Shown piece by piece: positions 21,277-33,581 of a stretch of 64,000 nucleotides of DNA. The position numbers and the translations under genes are program-made. The DNA comes from Zarea fungicola (taxonomy: Eukaryota; Ascomycota; Sordariomycetes; Hypocreales; Cordycipitaceae): NCBI GenBank assembly GCA_900169235.1, contig FWCC01000268.1, positions 1 through 64,000 of the forward strand, given 5' to 3'. The notes under the pieces are model-generated. The model saw only the letters and a list, made by a program, of their open reading frames with translations. It was not told the origin of the DNA and did not search any database. Each line of letters starts with the position of its first letter. Position 1 is the first letter of the stretch.

Positions 21277-24200
21277 CGTGATGGTGTTTCTTAGTGTTAT
21301 TGTTCTTGCGGTTGGTGATTCAAAAAAAAAATTGGTGACGGATACAGAGATTCTTTCCGGTCAACCAGAGTCGTTTTCTTTCTAAAGTGTTGTATCTTCT
21401 TTGTATTTACTGAAAAGCAGTATACTTGACGACAGTTTACGGGAGTAAGACGGCGGCGCGACTTGTTTTCAAAGTTAAACGGGACTGAAGGAGTGTCTGT
21501 TGTTGATAAATGAGTGTATGTGGTGGGTGGTTGTCGTGTGTAGCGATTCGTTAGATTGGATACGTAAAAGCTGTTTAGACTTTGCCAACGAAGTCTTTTG
21601 GGAACGAAGCGAACAGTTGAAAGTGTGCTTGCTGAAGAAAGAAGAGAGGAAAAAGAAGAGATGATTGTGGTGTGGCGCCCGTTCGAGTAATATGAGGAAT
21701 GGGGGTGTGTGGGCATCAGCCAGCAGAATCATCTTCGAATAGTTTGGCGCTCTCTCCCGCTCTTCATTTTCCCAAATCTCATCAATACCAAGGGCAGATT
21801 GAGCTAAAACTACTGGTACAGCGCCGGAACTCATATCCTGACCTCACCAATCACAGATGCGACATGGCTCAGCACTAGCTGATGGGTGTTTTTTTATTAT
21901 TCGGCCATTGTCTCCAATAACACTGTGCATTCAGAGAAGTACACAACGGCAGTGATGGGAGTAGCTGGCACGAGGGGGATTCCCACTGTCGCTCTCCCGG
22001 ATCGTTGTCGGCCAGTCCCCAAGGACTCAAATGCCGCCCACAAGGAACATGTTAGGGTCCACCCCTAGTCTAGTCTTCCCCTCTATTTGTTATTCGGCTC
22101 CTTGGGTACCTGAACCAGGGGCAGAAGGGAAATGAGGTGTGGCGGTATCCGCCTGCTAGACTGTCTCAGCACGGGGGCATACATAGGTACCAGGTCAACG
22201 ACATGTGCGATGCCTGCACCATGCGCGTACCCATTTTTTTGGCATTGTTTTATCCTTGCAAAAGCACAAGCACGCGCTCAAGCAGGAAGGCGAAGCGCCA
22301 CGCTTTCTGTCATGTCTAATGAGGGGTTTTGGTTACAGCGGCCCATTTCCCGTCTGCTCTCATTTGAGTCCTATGAGATGTCGAGAATGGGGCAGTTGGA
22401 AAGGGTTTACTAGTAGTTAGCTATTTCCACGTAAAGTATTAGAATCCCTTGGGCCAAGATCCAAGTTTCCCTTTACGGTTGCCTTGTTTCGCCCTACTTT
22501 GCCCTCGCCCTTGTCTCTTCCGTCCTCGTTTATCGCAAGACGAACCGAACGACTGCGCCCCGATTCTGGGGGAGGGCAGAGATCGATAAAAAGAGGGCTG
22601 TCATCCTCACAACCGAACAAAACTGGAGAAGGAGAAAAAATCATAGTAAAAATGGCTATCCCGTAAGAAGACATGCGAACTTTAGAAGAAGGGTGGGCGC
22701 CCACTTGCGCCTCTCTCCTGATTGGACTAGCTGTAGGACCTTAAATTTGCTAATCTCCCAGGTTGACAATCGCCATTGGCATTTGGTCGCGTTGCCGTTT
22801 TGGTTCCTGCATTTGAGCGGGTCATACCCGAGGAATTGATTGGATTTGGCTTCTTGTGGCGTCCCGTCTGCCTTTCGTACCTGACGCTTTTCCTGTATTG
22901 GAAGGCCTGAGGGGGCTTCACAGGTCATGCGCGCCGCTTTGAATTAGCCAAGAGAGCCTAGCAAGAGATTTCTGTCTTTCGGTTTCCTTTTTTATTGGAG
23001 TCCTCCTACCAGTGGCCATTGTCCGTTGCCAAGCCTGAGCATCATACTGGTGTCTTTTTACATGACCGCATGTCTATTTGACGTTTTTTTTATAAAGAAA
23101 TATATATCTGCGTCGCCTCTCCCCCAGCGAAAATTTGCGTTATTTGCCATTGTTAATTTCTCTGGTCTGACTGCTGGACCTGCTACCTCCGTAGTTGTTG
23201 CGCATTGGTCGCGTGGATTACGTCGATCTCTCTCTCATACTCTCACTCTCACCCTCACAACGCAAGGGCCAACCAGAGACATCATACAAGGGAAGTACTG
23301 TAAGCAGGGACCCCTCCCTTTTACTGTTTGCTTTGCTTTTTCCATGTACATCTTAGACCGTGAAAAAGATATGCCTTTTTCCTGGCGTGTATTAAATCGG
23401 CATATACTATGTCAACTGCGACTTGCCTCTAATAAATACGGTCAACAAGTGGCAGAAGGGCAATTGCTCCAACCAGCCATGTTTTAGAACGGATGTTGAA
23501 TGATTTCTAACGGGGCTGTCGGTAGTGACCAGGTATCCTTGGACTCTTATTAGGGCCAAAATCCGCTTCTTTTTTTTTCTATGTTTGCGTCCGGTTAAAT
23601 GGCAAGCATCCGAGCCTGGCGATCAGAGTTCATTTTTGATGGCTGTGGAAAGTACTGGTTCTGGGTACGGAATAACTACTGCAGAAAGTCTCCTTGGTTT
23701 TGGGGGTGAGTGTAATGTTTGATTGGAATGTACCACCCCCCCTCATTCCCGTGCGCAACCAGCATCAAAACAAAAGAAGCAGTAAACACGGTAATCAGAT
23801 CTTGGGCGTTTGTGAGTCTCTTCTTTTTTATTAGTCTCAATTCGTTTTGGTAGACGCCGTTACCGGGGCGCACCCTGTAGCTGCAACGCTATCGGTGCAA
23901 CAGAGCCGCGTTGCATTGTTCAACAGACCCAAGTTCCAACTCCCTGCCTGAAGACCTGTGTAAGTTGTTGGACAATTGCCGTCTAGGATCTTCGGTGTAA
24001 TCTGTGTATTCTTTATATTTCCATGAAATTCCCGTTGATTATTCTCGTTCCTATGTCGGAGGTTGTTCTCTCTGTTCTCTCGGTCCGTCGTGGAGAAGGT
24101 AGTTGTAAGTGTTAGACATGAACTCTATCCCTTCGTCTACGAGAAAAGTTACACACAAGCTCGTGAGATAGCAAGCCCTTTCTCAATCTCCCCCCTAATG

Positions 24201-24543
24201 CACTGCTGCACCACTACGAAAAGATGGAGGAAACAAGATACGACAAAGCAACGAATTTTAGGTTGGGAGGTGCTTCTTAGTATCCTTCCTAGCCTGTCAG
24301 TTGCCTGGTCGCATCAAGTACAGGGTAGCATGTCTCGAAAAAGTAACAAAATTCAATCTGATTTATGGTATAATTCATGTTCTCTAGACATGTCTGTCAT
24401 AATGTGGTATCCAACAAGACAAAGAATTTGGAAATGAAACGTGGAATATATATAGCTGAAATTGCATGTCAATATCATAAGGCAAGTAAAGGCAGGTTTT
24501 CGTAGAGATGTGCAACGCTCCGACAGGATACACACTATCCCGT
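21277..24543. other. Gene-poor region between the GPI-protein gene and the permease
   Basis: About 3.3 kb. The first 500 nt are purine-rich on the + strand (a pyrimidine-rich leader for the GPI-protein gene). A CT/CA-rich low-complexity stretch lies at 23228-23262. The final part is the permease 3' flank. Open frames here are short and show no feature. Confidence 0.5.
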
Positions 24544-26223
24544 CTATGCTAGCCAGTACCAGAACCTTTGAAGCCAATTGCTGGCAACACGTTCCTCCTC
24601 CATGGCGGCAAGCTCATCCATCTCCTTCTTGCCAGTGATGACGTCGATCTCGTGGAGAGGTCGGACAAACGGCCCACGAAACCAAATCTTGTGTCCGATA
24701 TACAAGACAAGCACAATGGGCAGTGTAATATAGGCTGCGACAAAGTTGCTCGCGTTGAAGGGCTTGATCATGAAGACTTTGAAGCCGTTTGTAATGGTGA
24801 GAATGCTGACGAGACCAATCATGAAGTAGCTGGCGTAGGGTTGAAGCGGGGTTCGGTAGGGCAGCTGGTCGAGCATGTTGTGGTAGATCATGGCCTTGCG
24901 GAAGCGAATGTAGGTGACCATGACGATGATCCAGGCGATGTAGCCGGAAATGGTGGAGATGTTGACGAACCAATTGAAGACGGTGGCGCCCGAGTTGCTC
25001 ACATTGAGGTAGGAGAGCAGTCCAATGGCAAAAGTGAAGAGAACGGCGACCCAGGGCACGCCCAGACGTGTTGTCTTGGAGAAGAAGCGGGGTGCCTGGC
25101 CGGTGAGGGACATGGAGTAGAGGACGCGACTACCGGAGTAGAGGAAGGAATTGCCGGCAGACCAGGCCGAGGTGAGGATGGCGGCGTTGATAATGTGGTT
25201 TAGGACGTGGATGCCGACGCGCTGGATGCCAATGACAAAGGGCGAGGCGTTGGCGCCGCTCTGGCCTTTGGAGATGGCACCGAGCAGCTTCTCATCGTCG
25301 GAGCCGACGAGGGTGCCGATGATGAGGGAGGAGCAGCCGTAGAAGATGGCGAGGCGCCAGACGAAGCGTCGGGCGGCCTTGGGGATGTTGCGGCGGGGGG
25401 CGACGGTCTCGCCGGCGGCGATGGCGATGAGCTCGGGGGAGGTGATGAAAGCGAAGCCAGAGGTAATGAAGGCCTGCCAAAAGGAGAGGAAGCGGCCAGT
25501 CGAGCCAGCGACCTTTTGAAATTGAACAAAAGCGCCCGGGTGATTCCAGTAGTGAAAGCCTTGAACGTGGTCCTGGTTGGGGCCGCCACCGAAGAAGATG
25601 ACGATGCCGAGGATGATGAGGCCAATGATGGCAATGAGCTTGATACTGGCGAACCAGAACTCGGCCTCGCCAAAGAACTGGACGGCGATGATGTTGAGGA
25701 GGAGCATAATGAAGAGGATGATGGTGATCCAGACGGCGACGTTGACCTTGGCGGCGCCGGGCCAGTAGTTGATGACGAGACTGGCGGCTGAGGCCTCGGC
25801 GCCGACGAGGATGGCGTAGGCGTACCAGTAGTTCCAACCTGCGGCGAAGGCGAGGCTGGGGTCGACAAAGCGCTCGACAAAGTAGGGGACTGTGATACCA
25901 CGCATGGGCAGGTAGGTGACCATTTCGGCAAGGTCGTTCATTACAACCCAGACAATGCTCATCATGAAGAGGTAGGCCATGAAGAGGGGGGCCGGGCCGC
26001 ATGAGCTGAGGATACCACCGGAGCCGACGAATAATCCGGTGCCAATGGCGCCGCCGAGGGCGAGGAACTGGATGTGACGACTCTTGAGGCCGCGCTCGAG
26101 CTGGTCGTGCTGGTTGGCGAGGTTGTACTCGGCCGACTCGGCTGGCTGGCTGGCCTCGACATTGAGGTTGTACCTGTTGTCACCGGAGGAGTGGCCATCA
26201 TCTTGCGAAACTTTCTTTTCCAT
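24544..26223 (-). CDS. Amino-acid permease, INDA1-like (YAT/AAP family)
   Basis: Single exon, 559 residues, a plasma-membrane proton/amino-acid symporter of the fungal YAT family. After a hydrophilic N-terminus of about 45 residues comes the family opening LKSRHIQFLALGGAIGTGLFVGSG, then twelve hydrophobic segments by eye. Recognisable blocks are LPMRGITVPYFVERFVDPSLAFAAGWNYWY, GFAFITSPELIAIAAGET and ILTSAWSAGNSFLYSGSRVLY. The C-terminus has a cytosolic EIDVITGKKEMDELAAMEEER stretch that in this family can carry trafficking signals. The closest family I recognise is the Trichoderma INDA1-type general permease. Substrate range cannot be read from the sequence. Length is normal and no residue of the core looks lost. 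Confidence 0.95.
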   Translation of the reverse strand: MEKKVSQDDGHSSGDNRYNLNVEASQPAESAEYNLANQHDQLERGLKSRHIQFLALGGAIGTGLFVGSGGILSSCGPAPLFMAYLFMMSIVWVVMNDLAEMVTYLPMRGITVPYFVERFVDPSLAFAAGWNYWYAYAILVGAEASAASLVINYWPGAAKVNVAVWITIILFIMLLLNIIAVQFFGEAEFWFASIKLIAIIGLIILGIVIFFGGGPNQDHVQGFHYWNHPGAFVQFQKVAGSTGRFLSFWQAFITSGFAFITSPELIAIAAGETVAPRRNIPKAARRFVWRLAIFYGCSSLIIGTLVGSDDEKLLGAISKGQSGANASPFVIGIQRVGIHVLNHIINAAILTSAWSAGNSFLYSGSRVLYSMSLTGQAPRFFSKTTRLGVPWVAVLFTFAIGLLSYLNVSNSGATVFNWFVNISTISGYIAWIIVMVTYIRFRKAMIYHNMLDQLPYRTPLQPYASYFMIGLVSILTITNGFKVFMIKPFNASNFVAAYITLPIVLVLYIGHKIWFRGPFVRPLHEIDVITGKKEMDELAAMEEERVASNWLQRFWYWLA

Positions 26224-29200
26224 GTTTGCGCGTGTAAGTGTGATTTGGTGAGTATACTAGATTAAGGTGACAATTGGAGAGAGCAAAAACGGCGAGAAAA
26301 TGAGCCGTGACGTCAGAAATATATGGTCGCAGGTTGGGAGAATTCAGCTGTAGGTACGATGTAGGCAGGTATAACGAGCAGCACAGCAGTGAGCGAGCAT
26401 CAGAGGAAGCAACGTAGAGTGCCCGATACTACCAATCAGGCACAATCACACACTGATTTGACGGATTGGAGATGCGAGAGGAAGAGAGGAGAGAGGATGG
26501 AGGTGGGAGAAACAGGATAGCGATGTGGGCGTAGCTCGGGTTTTGGGTGCGGTTTGACTGGGACGACTTTATTGTGGGAGCGCAAACGAGGCTTGGATTT
26601 GAGTTTTTCGGTTTTGGGGCAGTTGGAGTCGGTTGATACAGGTCTCTTTGGGGTAGCTGGGGGGAAATCCCCTGTAATCTTGGAGCAGGGCGCTGAAAGC
26701 CATTCACAGTACGCAATACAAGTACAGTGAAAGCCAATGAAGTCGCCTCCAAATACTCTAGCGGGTGGTAATGAAGCCGTGAACAGGGCTAGTGGACATG
26801 TTGAGTCCACCGTGCCCCACAGCGTGTATCTCACAGGGTGGTGGCGCTGGTGGGTGGCCAGCTAGTAGCTACGGGGGGGCTGACTGGGGCGCTGATTGCG
26901 GCGGTCCCCGCTGCAGAGCGAGGCTTTGGAGGGGAGGCTTCAAGGCTCAACGGTCGCTGCAGCCAGCATAGCAGCAACGCACTGCGACGAGTGCAGCAGG
27001 AAAGCACATGGTATGTATAGCCGCGTCACCTTTTTACACTTTTGGAATAATAAGCATGCACTTGTTTAAATTATTTTTTTTTAGTCTTTTTCTTTATTTT
27101 AAAGCGTCACAAGTCTCCGAAAAGCCCTCGGCACGTCGGGCCGTTGATGACGGCACAGCCCCGACACGGGCACCTATTGTGTGCCTGTCCAACGACTTGG
27201 CAGTTGGAAGAGGCGCCAGGCAGCAGAATTTCCCTGTGCTGCATGTGTTTCTCATTGCTCTTCTGCTTCTTTGCGGTTAATACCAGTAATTCAACCTAGT
27301 CTACCTCGCTGCAGGCTAGTCATGCAGAGCTGCTCCATGTTGTTTGTTGGCACCAACCCAACTGTGTAGTAGTGCACGAACCACCCACCACAATACCCGG
27401 CGAAGCTGTTGCCCTGCTCTATTATCTGGGTCGCAGCACCGTTGGGTGCTGCAACTTTAAACTAGAGGCAGAATTTCTGGGTACCTTTGCGCTTATCTGA
27501 GAGCCCTGCTTTGCGTATTTGAACAACTGGAAGCAGCATGATCAATACTAACCTTTGCCGCCTCTGGTGACGTTGGTTTTGCAGTTGCAGACCTCATTGG
27601 AATCACGCAGGGCGCAACGCCACCGACAAGGGCATGGGTCTTGGCTTTTTAGGGCGCTCCTTAGTGGTGAGGGTGCTGTCGTTTGTGAGGCGACCACCAC
27701 TGTAATAACATACATTGTAATTCAAAAAGCTGGCGTTCCTCCAACCCCGCCTGGCGCTCTCGGGAGGCGCAGAAAAATCTAGGCGATTGCCCCAGCCTGT
27801 TTTAGAAATTGACAAAAAGATCCGAGAGTATACAAGAGATGTGAGGCGTATTAGCACTGACTTGGTAGCTTGGCACCCAAGAAAACGCATCAACAACTGC
27901 GGCTGAGGCATTGCGAACAAGGCTGCATGCGGCTCAGCAAGAGAAGACAAGGTGTACATCCCAAGAAAGACATTGGCAGTAAGACAAACACTGTACTGGT
28001 ACCCAGTGCCTGCAACCACCTTGCAAGTACCCCAGCGATCATCGCCCGCCACCTGCATCATGGCACCATTTTCGCTCATGGTCTGGGGCGCCATGGGGCG
28101 CCACGGGGCAACCCCCCAAGACGGGCGCGGCTACCCGAATTTTACTTTCGAGCAGCCTAGAAAAACAAGATTGATTTCGTCATTGATCAATCCTTCCAAA
28201 GGTAATCCGTACCTCTGTACACCGTAGTAGCAAATCAAAGACGCGCCAAGACAACTGGCCAAAATGAACCGCTCAGCCCATTCACAGTAATATGAGTTAT
28301 TACAGGTAGGTACCAAAATACTTTATGGCCTGTACTCTGGACTGCGTCGTTGTGTTGCAACACGGGATAGAATGTGGCTGCCCGCTGCAGCCAACTGTTC
28401 CCGGCGTTCATCATACCATGCCAGTTTTCAAGCCGAAGGAAACCGCTTCCTTTCATGTCCATCCCCCACCAACTCTCACACACTATTTTACGACACCACC
28501 TCCAACGCCGCATATCCACCCAACTAACCTTTTAGCATACGCCCTGCACTCACTCTTGCAAGCATTGAACAAACGGGGAGTTCTCAATGCCCATCAATTC
28601 TTGGCCATTTCTGCCTCCCAGATAAAATCCTGTTACCAAATTCCCACGGCCAGAAATGGGTTTCTCGGTATGCGCCGCCGTGGCATCTTGATTGCTGCTG
28701 ATCAATGACGACAGAGCCTCCATATCCCACCATTCTGAACGATTGTTTCCCTCACCATGCCTTTCCAACAAAACCCTATTTGGCGATCTAGGCGGTCTAC
28801 TTCTTCGGGGCCAGAAGGACCGCAAGCCCCGCGTGCGCCCTTCCAGAAGCTTATCAAGAAAAATAAAGCCACCTCCCCACCGCTCCTTACCCTATTTCAA
28901 CAATGCACCGCTATGCGCGCTATCATCGCTTTACATTATTTCGGCGTCCCAAGCTGTCAATTTATACCTCGCTCTTGCTAGCATAATTCGGCCTATCTCG
29001 AGAATTTTCTGCATTTCCCGAACCCCCGTCCACATGCAAGTAGGCACGAGCCGTTCTTTGCCTTTGCTGCCCGACGTTATCACCGTGGAGTCCCAATGTC
29101 TGCGCAATCTGTAAAATTGCGGCGGACGTGGATCAGCCACTCCACAGCTCGCGTCTAGAACCTTTACTCGAAACCTGACTCTAGTAAAATACATTTGGCT

Positions 29201-31232
29201 GCTCGAGCCATGCTCCCCTACTCATTCCGTCTGTTATATGCTATAGGGTGGGCTGGCAACCGCAGAGACCGGTTTCTGATCAGGCGCGAAGTGACAATGT
29301 CAAAATCAGTACTTAGGAAACCTTTGCCTTGTTCAATGGCCGCCTTGCTACACCAGAGTCCCATCAATCTCTACGGAATCCACCTGCTGGTCGACCATCA
29401 TCAGTCAGCTCTCTGTTCAAGGTGGGATCTATACTACCGGCAGCGGAGAAAAGAGAACTTTGTGCGTGCTCGCCCCGTCCGAAGAGTGATGGATACATCC
29501 AATATACTCTTGGCTCCGTTTAACATATTCATCACGCAGCATTTCATCAATCTCGCCAATAAAACATCTATCTACTCGTGATCTGGTGCCGAAATTCGGC
29601 GAACCCTACTGGCTGGCCTAGATGCTGCTCTCTGTCGCATCCATTATCATGAGCAACAGCGCCGAAAACGGCTTGAATCTTTACAGCGGGATTGACCATT
29701 TTACGATCCTGCGTCATTATTAAAGTCCCATCTTCGACGGCGATTGTGCTACAATGCCGTTTCCTGTAGATAACCTGCCAGTTTTGCTGCCATGTAACCA
29801 TGCAGTCGCGTAACTGCCTCTTCGTATCTTCTATAACCACCACAATTGTACCAATCCGGCATTGTGTTATACCCCGCATCTGATATACAAATGCGATTTG
29901 CGCAGCGTCCCGAAGTCTCTCAAGTAGCTTGAAGATATGGACAAAAACCTCCCCGCGGTCCTTTTGGCCAGCCAAAAATGGGTGCCGCCGTCTTTGGAAC
30001 CAAGAAAAGACGAGCAAAGGCTAGACCAGGGCTGATTCAAGGATGAGAGATGAAGCGTACTTGTAATTGGCACTTATCATCGTTAAAGCCCCTGTTATCT
30101 GTGCTCGGAGGGCGACCTCGCTGTACATTTGATGGAATGAGGCTGCTCCTGTTCAGTACCTTGATGGAACAATTACTCGCGATTCGCATTGCCCAATCAT
30201 ATTTTCAAATCCAGGAATGATTGCATATTAAGTTTTGCTTTACCCCTCACCGCGACGATTCCCATCTAGATTGAGCTTTTCGTTCCGACGGTTAACAGTG
30301 GGTTTGGGGTCATATAATGCGCCACAAAAGGTAAAAACTATCATCTTTGCCAAGAAAAGAAAAATCAACAATGTCGATGATCGGATTTTCGGATTCAGAA
30401 CTTCAGACCTTCTTACAAAGTAAAGACTCGCTCTATGGGAGGGGGAGAAGAATGGAAGACTCTGGGCAACGGGTATGCATTGTCTTAACTGGCACATGCA
30501 CCACCGCGATAAAAGAAGGAAACAATGATGATGCTCAAAAGAAGAACTCTGCTTTCTGGTGATTTTCTACCTAATCGGATCAATGACTTACTTTTATTTG
30601 TTGGTGTCTGAAATTGCATCAAGACACCAATGTAAAGCCTGTCAGGATGATGCGGGCTCTTTCGGAGTATGCTTACCAAACGAGGCTCTGACACCAGCCT
30701 CGCCCGTTGTTATCATTTCGCCGTATTACAAAGCCACCTTTTCACGAGCCTTGTGGATAGGTTCCATTGTTGCATAGTGTTATTCTTGACAAATAATTTG
30801 AGCATCTTCTTCTCGTTTCTCATCTTCTTCACCAAATACCCTAGTAGCTTATGCCAGCAGAGGGTGGGTTTGGTGAGATATTGCTCGAGCTTAGCAAGCA
30901 AACAGACTTGTTATCATGAATACTGAGAAATTCGAAAACCGATGGTTAAATCATTGCCATTTTATCCACTCTCACTGCAATTACAGCGTTTTCTTGGCTC
31001 AATCAGTCAAGAAACGTCATGTTGCACCTTGCGGGGTACAAAGACCACTGACACAGCACACACACACTCACAATCCTTGTAGAGTAGCCCGAAAGGCAAA
31101 GGTTGAACGATTGAATGGCTCAGCCACAAACACTAGCTATTAGTTTCTTCCTTCTCGTTTCTTGCTTATGAATAAACATTTACAATCATATTTTCTTCTT
31201 CGAGTAATATTACCAGGCCTCATAAAATCGTC
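26224..31232. other. 5-kb region without a supported gene
   Basis: The first part is the permease promoter and leader. After that I see only short open frames without domains, several starting at non-ATG codons. The best of them is a 149-codon minus frame at 29568-30017 with protein-like composition (it starts at TTG and matches nothing I know), perhaps the remnant of a gene. A 13-base perfect inverted repeat with one central base (gccgaaattcggc) lies at 29588-29600. No transposase, reverse transcriptase or terminal repeats are recognisable. Confidence 0.45.
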
Positions 31233-31556
31233 TTAATCGCGAGATGAAGGGGCAGCACCCAAAAGGCATCGCTCCGGTCCGTAAACTCCGAGATAGTGGC
31301 AATGAGATACTGCCCATGCACCCGAAAGATCAATGTAAAGTTCGTTCACATATAATACTTCTTTTGTTAGTCTTGTCCCGTCTTTTACTGTCCGTACAAG
31401 GGTGACATTGCAGGCTGCGCGGATCCGAAAGGACCGAGCATACGCCCCGGCGTCGTAGTGGGATTGGAGCTTGAACGAGGCTACGCACGTATCCTCTCGG
31501 CATATCTTGTAGCGTTGCGTGGCGTTGCGCTGCGTGCTGCATGAATCCATGTGCAT
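31233..31556 (-). CDS. Hypothetical 107-residue protein, divergent from the esterase gene
   Basis: Begins with a true ATG and has orderly, GC-ended codon use over most of its length. Several Cys residues (TCVAS, RAACNVT, SHCHY, ERCLLG) suggest a small disulfide-bearing fold, but no signal peptide precedes it; a first exon could be missing. It is unrecognised. It faces the esterase gene across 241 bp, so the two could share a promoter. Confidence 0.35.
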   Translation of the reverse strand: MHMDSCSTQRNATQRYKICREDTCVASFKLQSHYDAGAYARSFRIRAACNVTLVRTVKDGTRLTKEVLYVNELYIDLSGAWAVSHCHYLGVYGPERCLLGAAPSSRD

Positions 31557-31797
31557 GACTTTTCCTCTCCTCCAAGTTTCTTTTAAGAAGGGGTTGTATT
31601 TCCCACCAGGTCCCCCGTCATAGCTTCACATTTCTCGTGTCACTGTATCCTTCCAATTCGCTTACACCAGGTTTTGGCTTTGCGTGGCTGTATACTAGCT
31701 CCTACTGCCAACCACGAACCAGAATACACGTAATACAAAGTCACATATACCGATATATAAGCATATACAGCTACAAGAATTAACCACACATATACGC

Positions 31798-33581
31798 ATG
31801 ATGATCCTCGCGCAACTTACCTGCATCGCGGGCACAATCGCCAGTGCAGCAGCAGTGACCATTCTCAGAGACGTATACACATCTACAACGCCACCCATAA
31901 TCCGTCTCCATTATGCCACATATCAGGGTTCGCGCGCTGCAGGCGCCGGCATCGACCAGTTTTTAGGTATGCGCTTTGCTAGGCCGCCACTTGCCGACTT
32001 ACGCTTCCGAGCGCCGCAAGAGCCTGTGCCTGAAGTAGAAGTGCAAGATGCAACAAAGGTATTTTAGCCCCGTCCACTCGATATCGTTAGGCTGCGCCCA
32101 TTTGTCAACCCGCTCCTAGTTTCGCCACCTATGTGTCGGGACACATGATACGCCCGGCGACGTCTACGCCGAAGATTGCCTCTTCGTCAACGTCTTCAAG
32201 CCCAGCAACGCCACCATCACTTCCAAACTTCCAGTCTGGGTATTCATCCAGGGCGGTGGCTACGCCAACAACTACAATGGCAACTATAATGCATCCCAAG
32301 TTCTCCAGCAGACGAACGGCAATACAGTTTTTGTCAGCTTCAACTATCGAGTGGGCGTCTTGGGTTTCCTCGCAAGCGGAAAAGTGCGCGAGGACGGTGC
32401 CCTCAATGCGGGCCTTTTGGATCAGCGATTATTGTTGCGCTGGGTACAAAAGCACATCATCCAGGTATACTTAATCGTCTCCATATCCGATAGCCAGTGC
32501 CGTGTTGTCGGATTAACATCGTTCTAATGCGTTGGATTTGCAGTTTGGTGGTGATCCTGACCATGTTGTTATCCATGGCGTCTCCGCAGGAGCCGGCTCC
32601 GTAGCCTACCATCTGACGGCTTATGGTGGCCATGACAAGGACAATCTTTTCATCGGTGCCATTCTAGAAAGTCCATTCTGGCCGACACAGCGTACCGTGG
32701 CGGACATGGAGTTTCAGTATACGCGCCTGCTACATGACACCAACTGCGATTCACTAGGCTGTCTTCGTAAAGTCGAGATCCACGCCTTGGGCAACGCCAG
32801 CCTACCATCTGCATTTCCAGAGTCGGAGACCAGTGATCCTGCTCCTCTGTGGTATTGGCTCCCTGTTATTGATGATGATATTGTTCAGGACCACATGTAT
32901 TCGCAGTTTCAAAAGGGCAACTTTAAGCGAGTCCCAATACTCGTCGGCGACGACACCAACGAGGGCACTTATTTTGCTTCCAATGCCTCCAGCGAGGCCG
33001 AAGCGCTTGCGTTCATGCGCGCCAACTATCCTCGTCTTCGGGATTGGCAGTTGGACCTTGTTAGCATATTGTATCCTCGCCAGGCGCCGTTACCTTTGCA
33101 TGCAGCGTATTTCCCCTCGACAGCAGCCGCTTATGGTGACAGCACTTTCGTATGTGCAGGCAATGCCATGGCAGATGCTGTCTCGTTCTTTGTGGGTCGT
33201 GACAAGGCCTGGAATTATCATTACAACGTCGCGGACCCGAATTATGTCGCTCAGGGATTCGGTGTACCGCATGTCTCCGAGATTGGGGCCGTGTTTGGCC
33301 CCGACAACGTCCAGGGTCAAGAAGCAGCGTCGCTTAGGACCATCAACGCCGCGATTGTCTCAGTGGTAATGGCATACTTCACCAGCTTTGTCCAGTTTCT
33401 AGACCCCAATACACGTCGTCACCCCGGGTCACCCGAATGGGGTACCTGGCGAGGCTTTGGGGGAGCCAATGGCCAGCGCCTTCGGCTTCAAACAGATAGC
33501 ACAGCCATGGAGCATGTACCCTTTGACTTGTTTCAAAAGTGTGCCATGTGGAAGTTTCTTTCCAGGACGATGGACTTATAA
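31798..33581 (+). CDS. Secreted type-B carboxylesterase / lipase
   Basis: Three exons: 31798-32058, 32120-32464 and 32544-33581 (introns of 61 and 79 nt, both phase 0), 547 residues. An alpha/beta hydrolase that cleaves carboxylic esters. The N-terminal MMILAQLTCIAGTIASAAA is a signal peptide. Family signatures appear in order: FLGMRFARPP, EDCLFVNVF (105-113), the oxyanion-hole segment FIQGGGY, FNYRVGVLGF, and the nucleophile elbow G-V-S-A-G-A-G-S with S216. Catalytic partners are E342 (in DDTNEGTYF) and H445 (in GVPHVSEIG). The triad is complete, so the enzyme should be active. Several N-glycosylation sequons (NAT, NAS) fit secretion. Substrate unknown: family members act on lipids, xenobiotics or plant and insect esters. 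The start could also be the next codon, 31801. Confidence 0.92.

Noticed and set aside
24568..25791. Long open frames antisense to the permease
   Set aside because: Shadows of the permease frame in GC-rich DNA, with acidic Gly/Asp-rich translations.
29588..29600. Possible LTR end and primer-binding site around ggtgccgaaattcggc
   Set aside because: Only a 13-base inverted repeat is certain; no second LTR, no target duplication and no gag or pol frame nearby.
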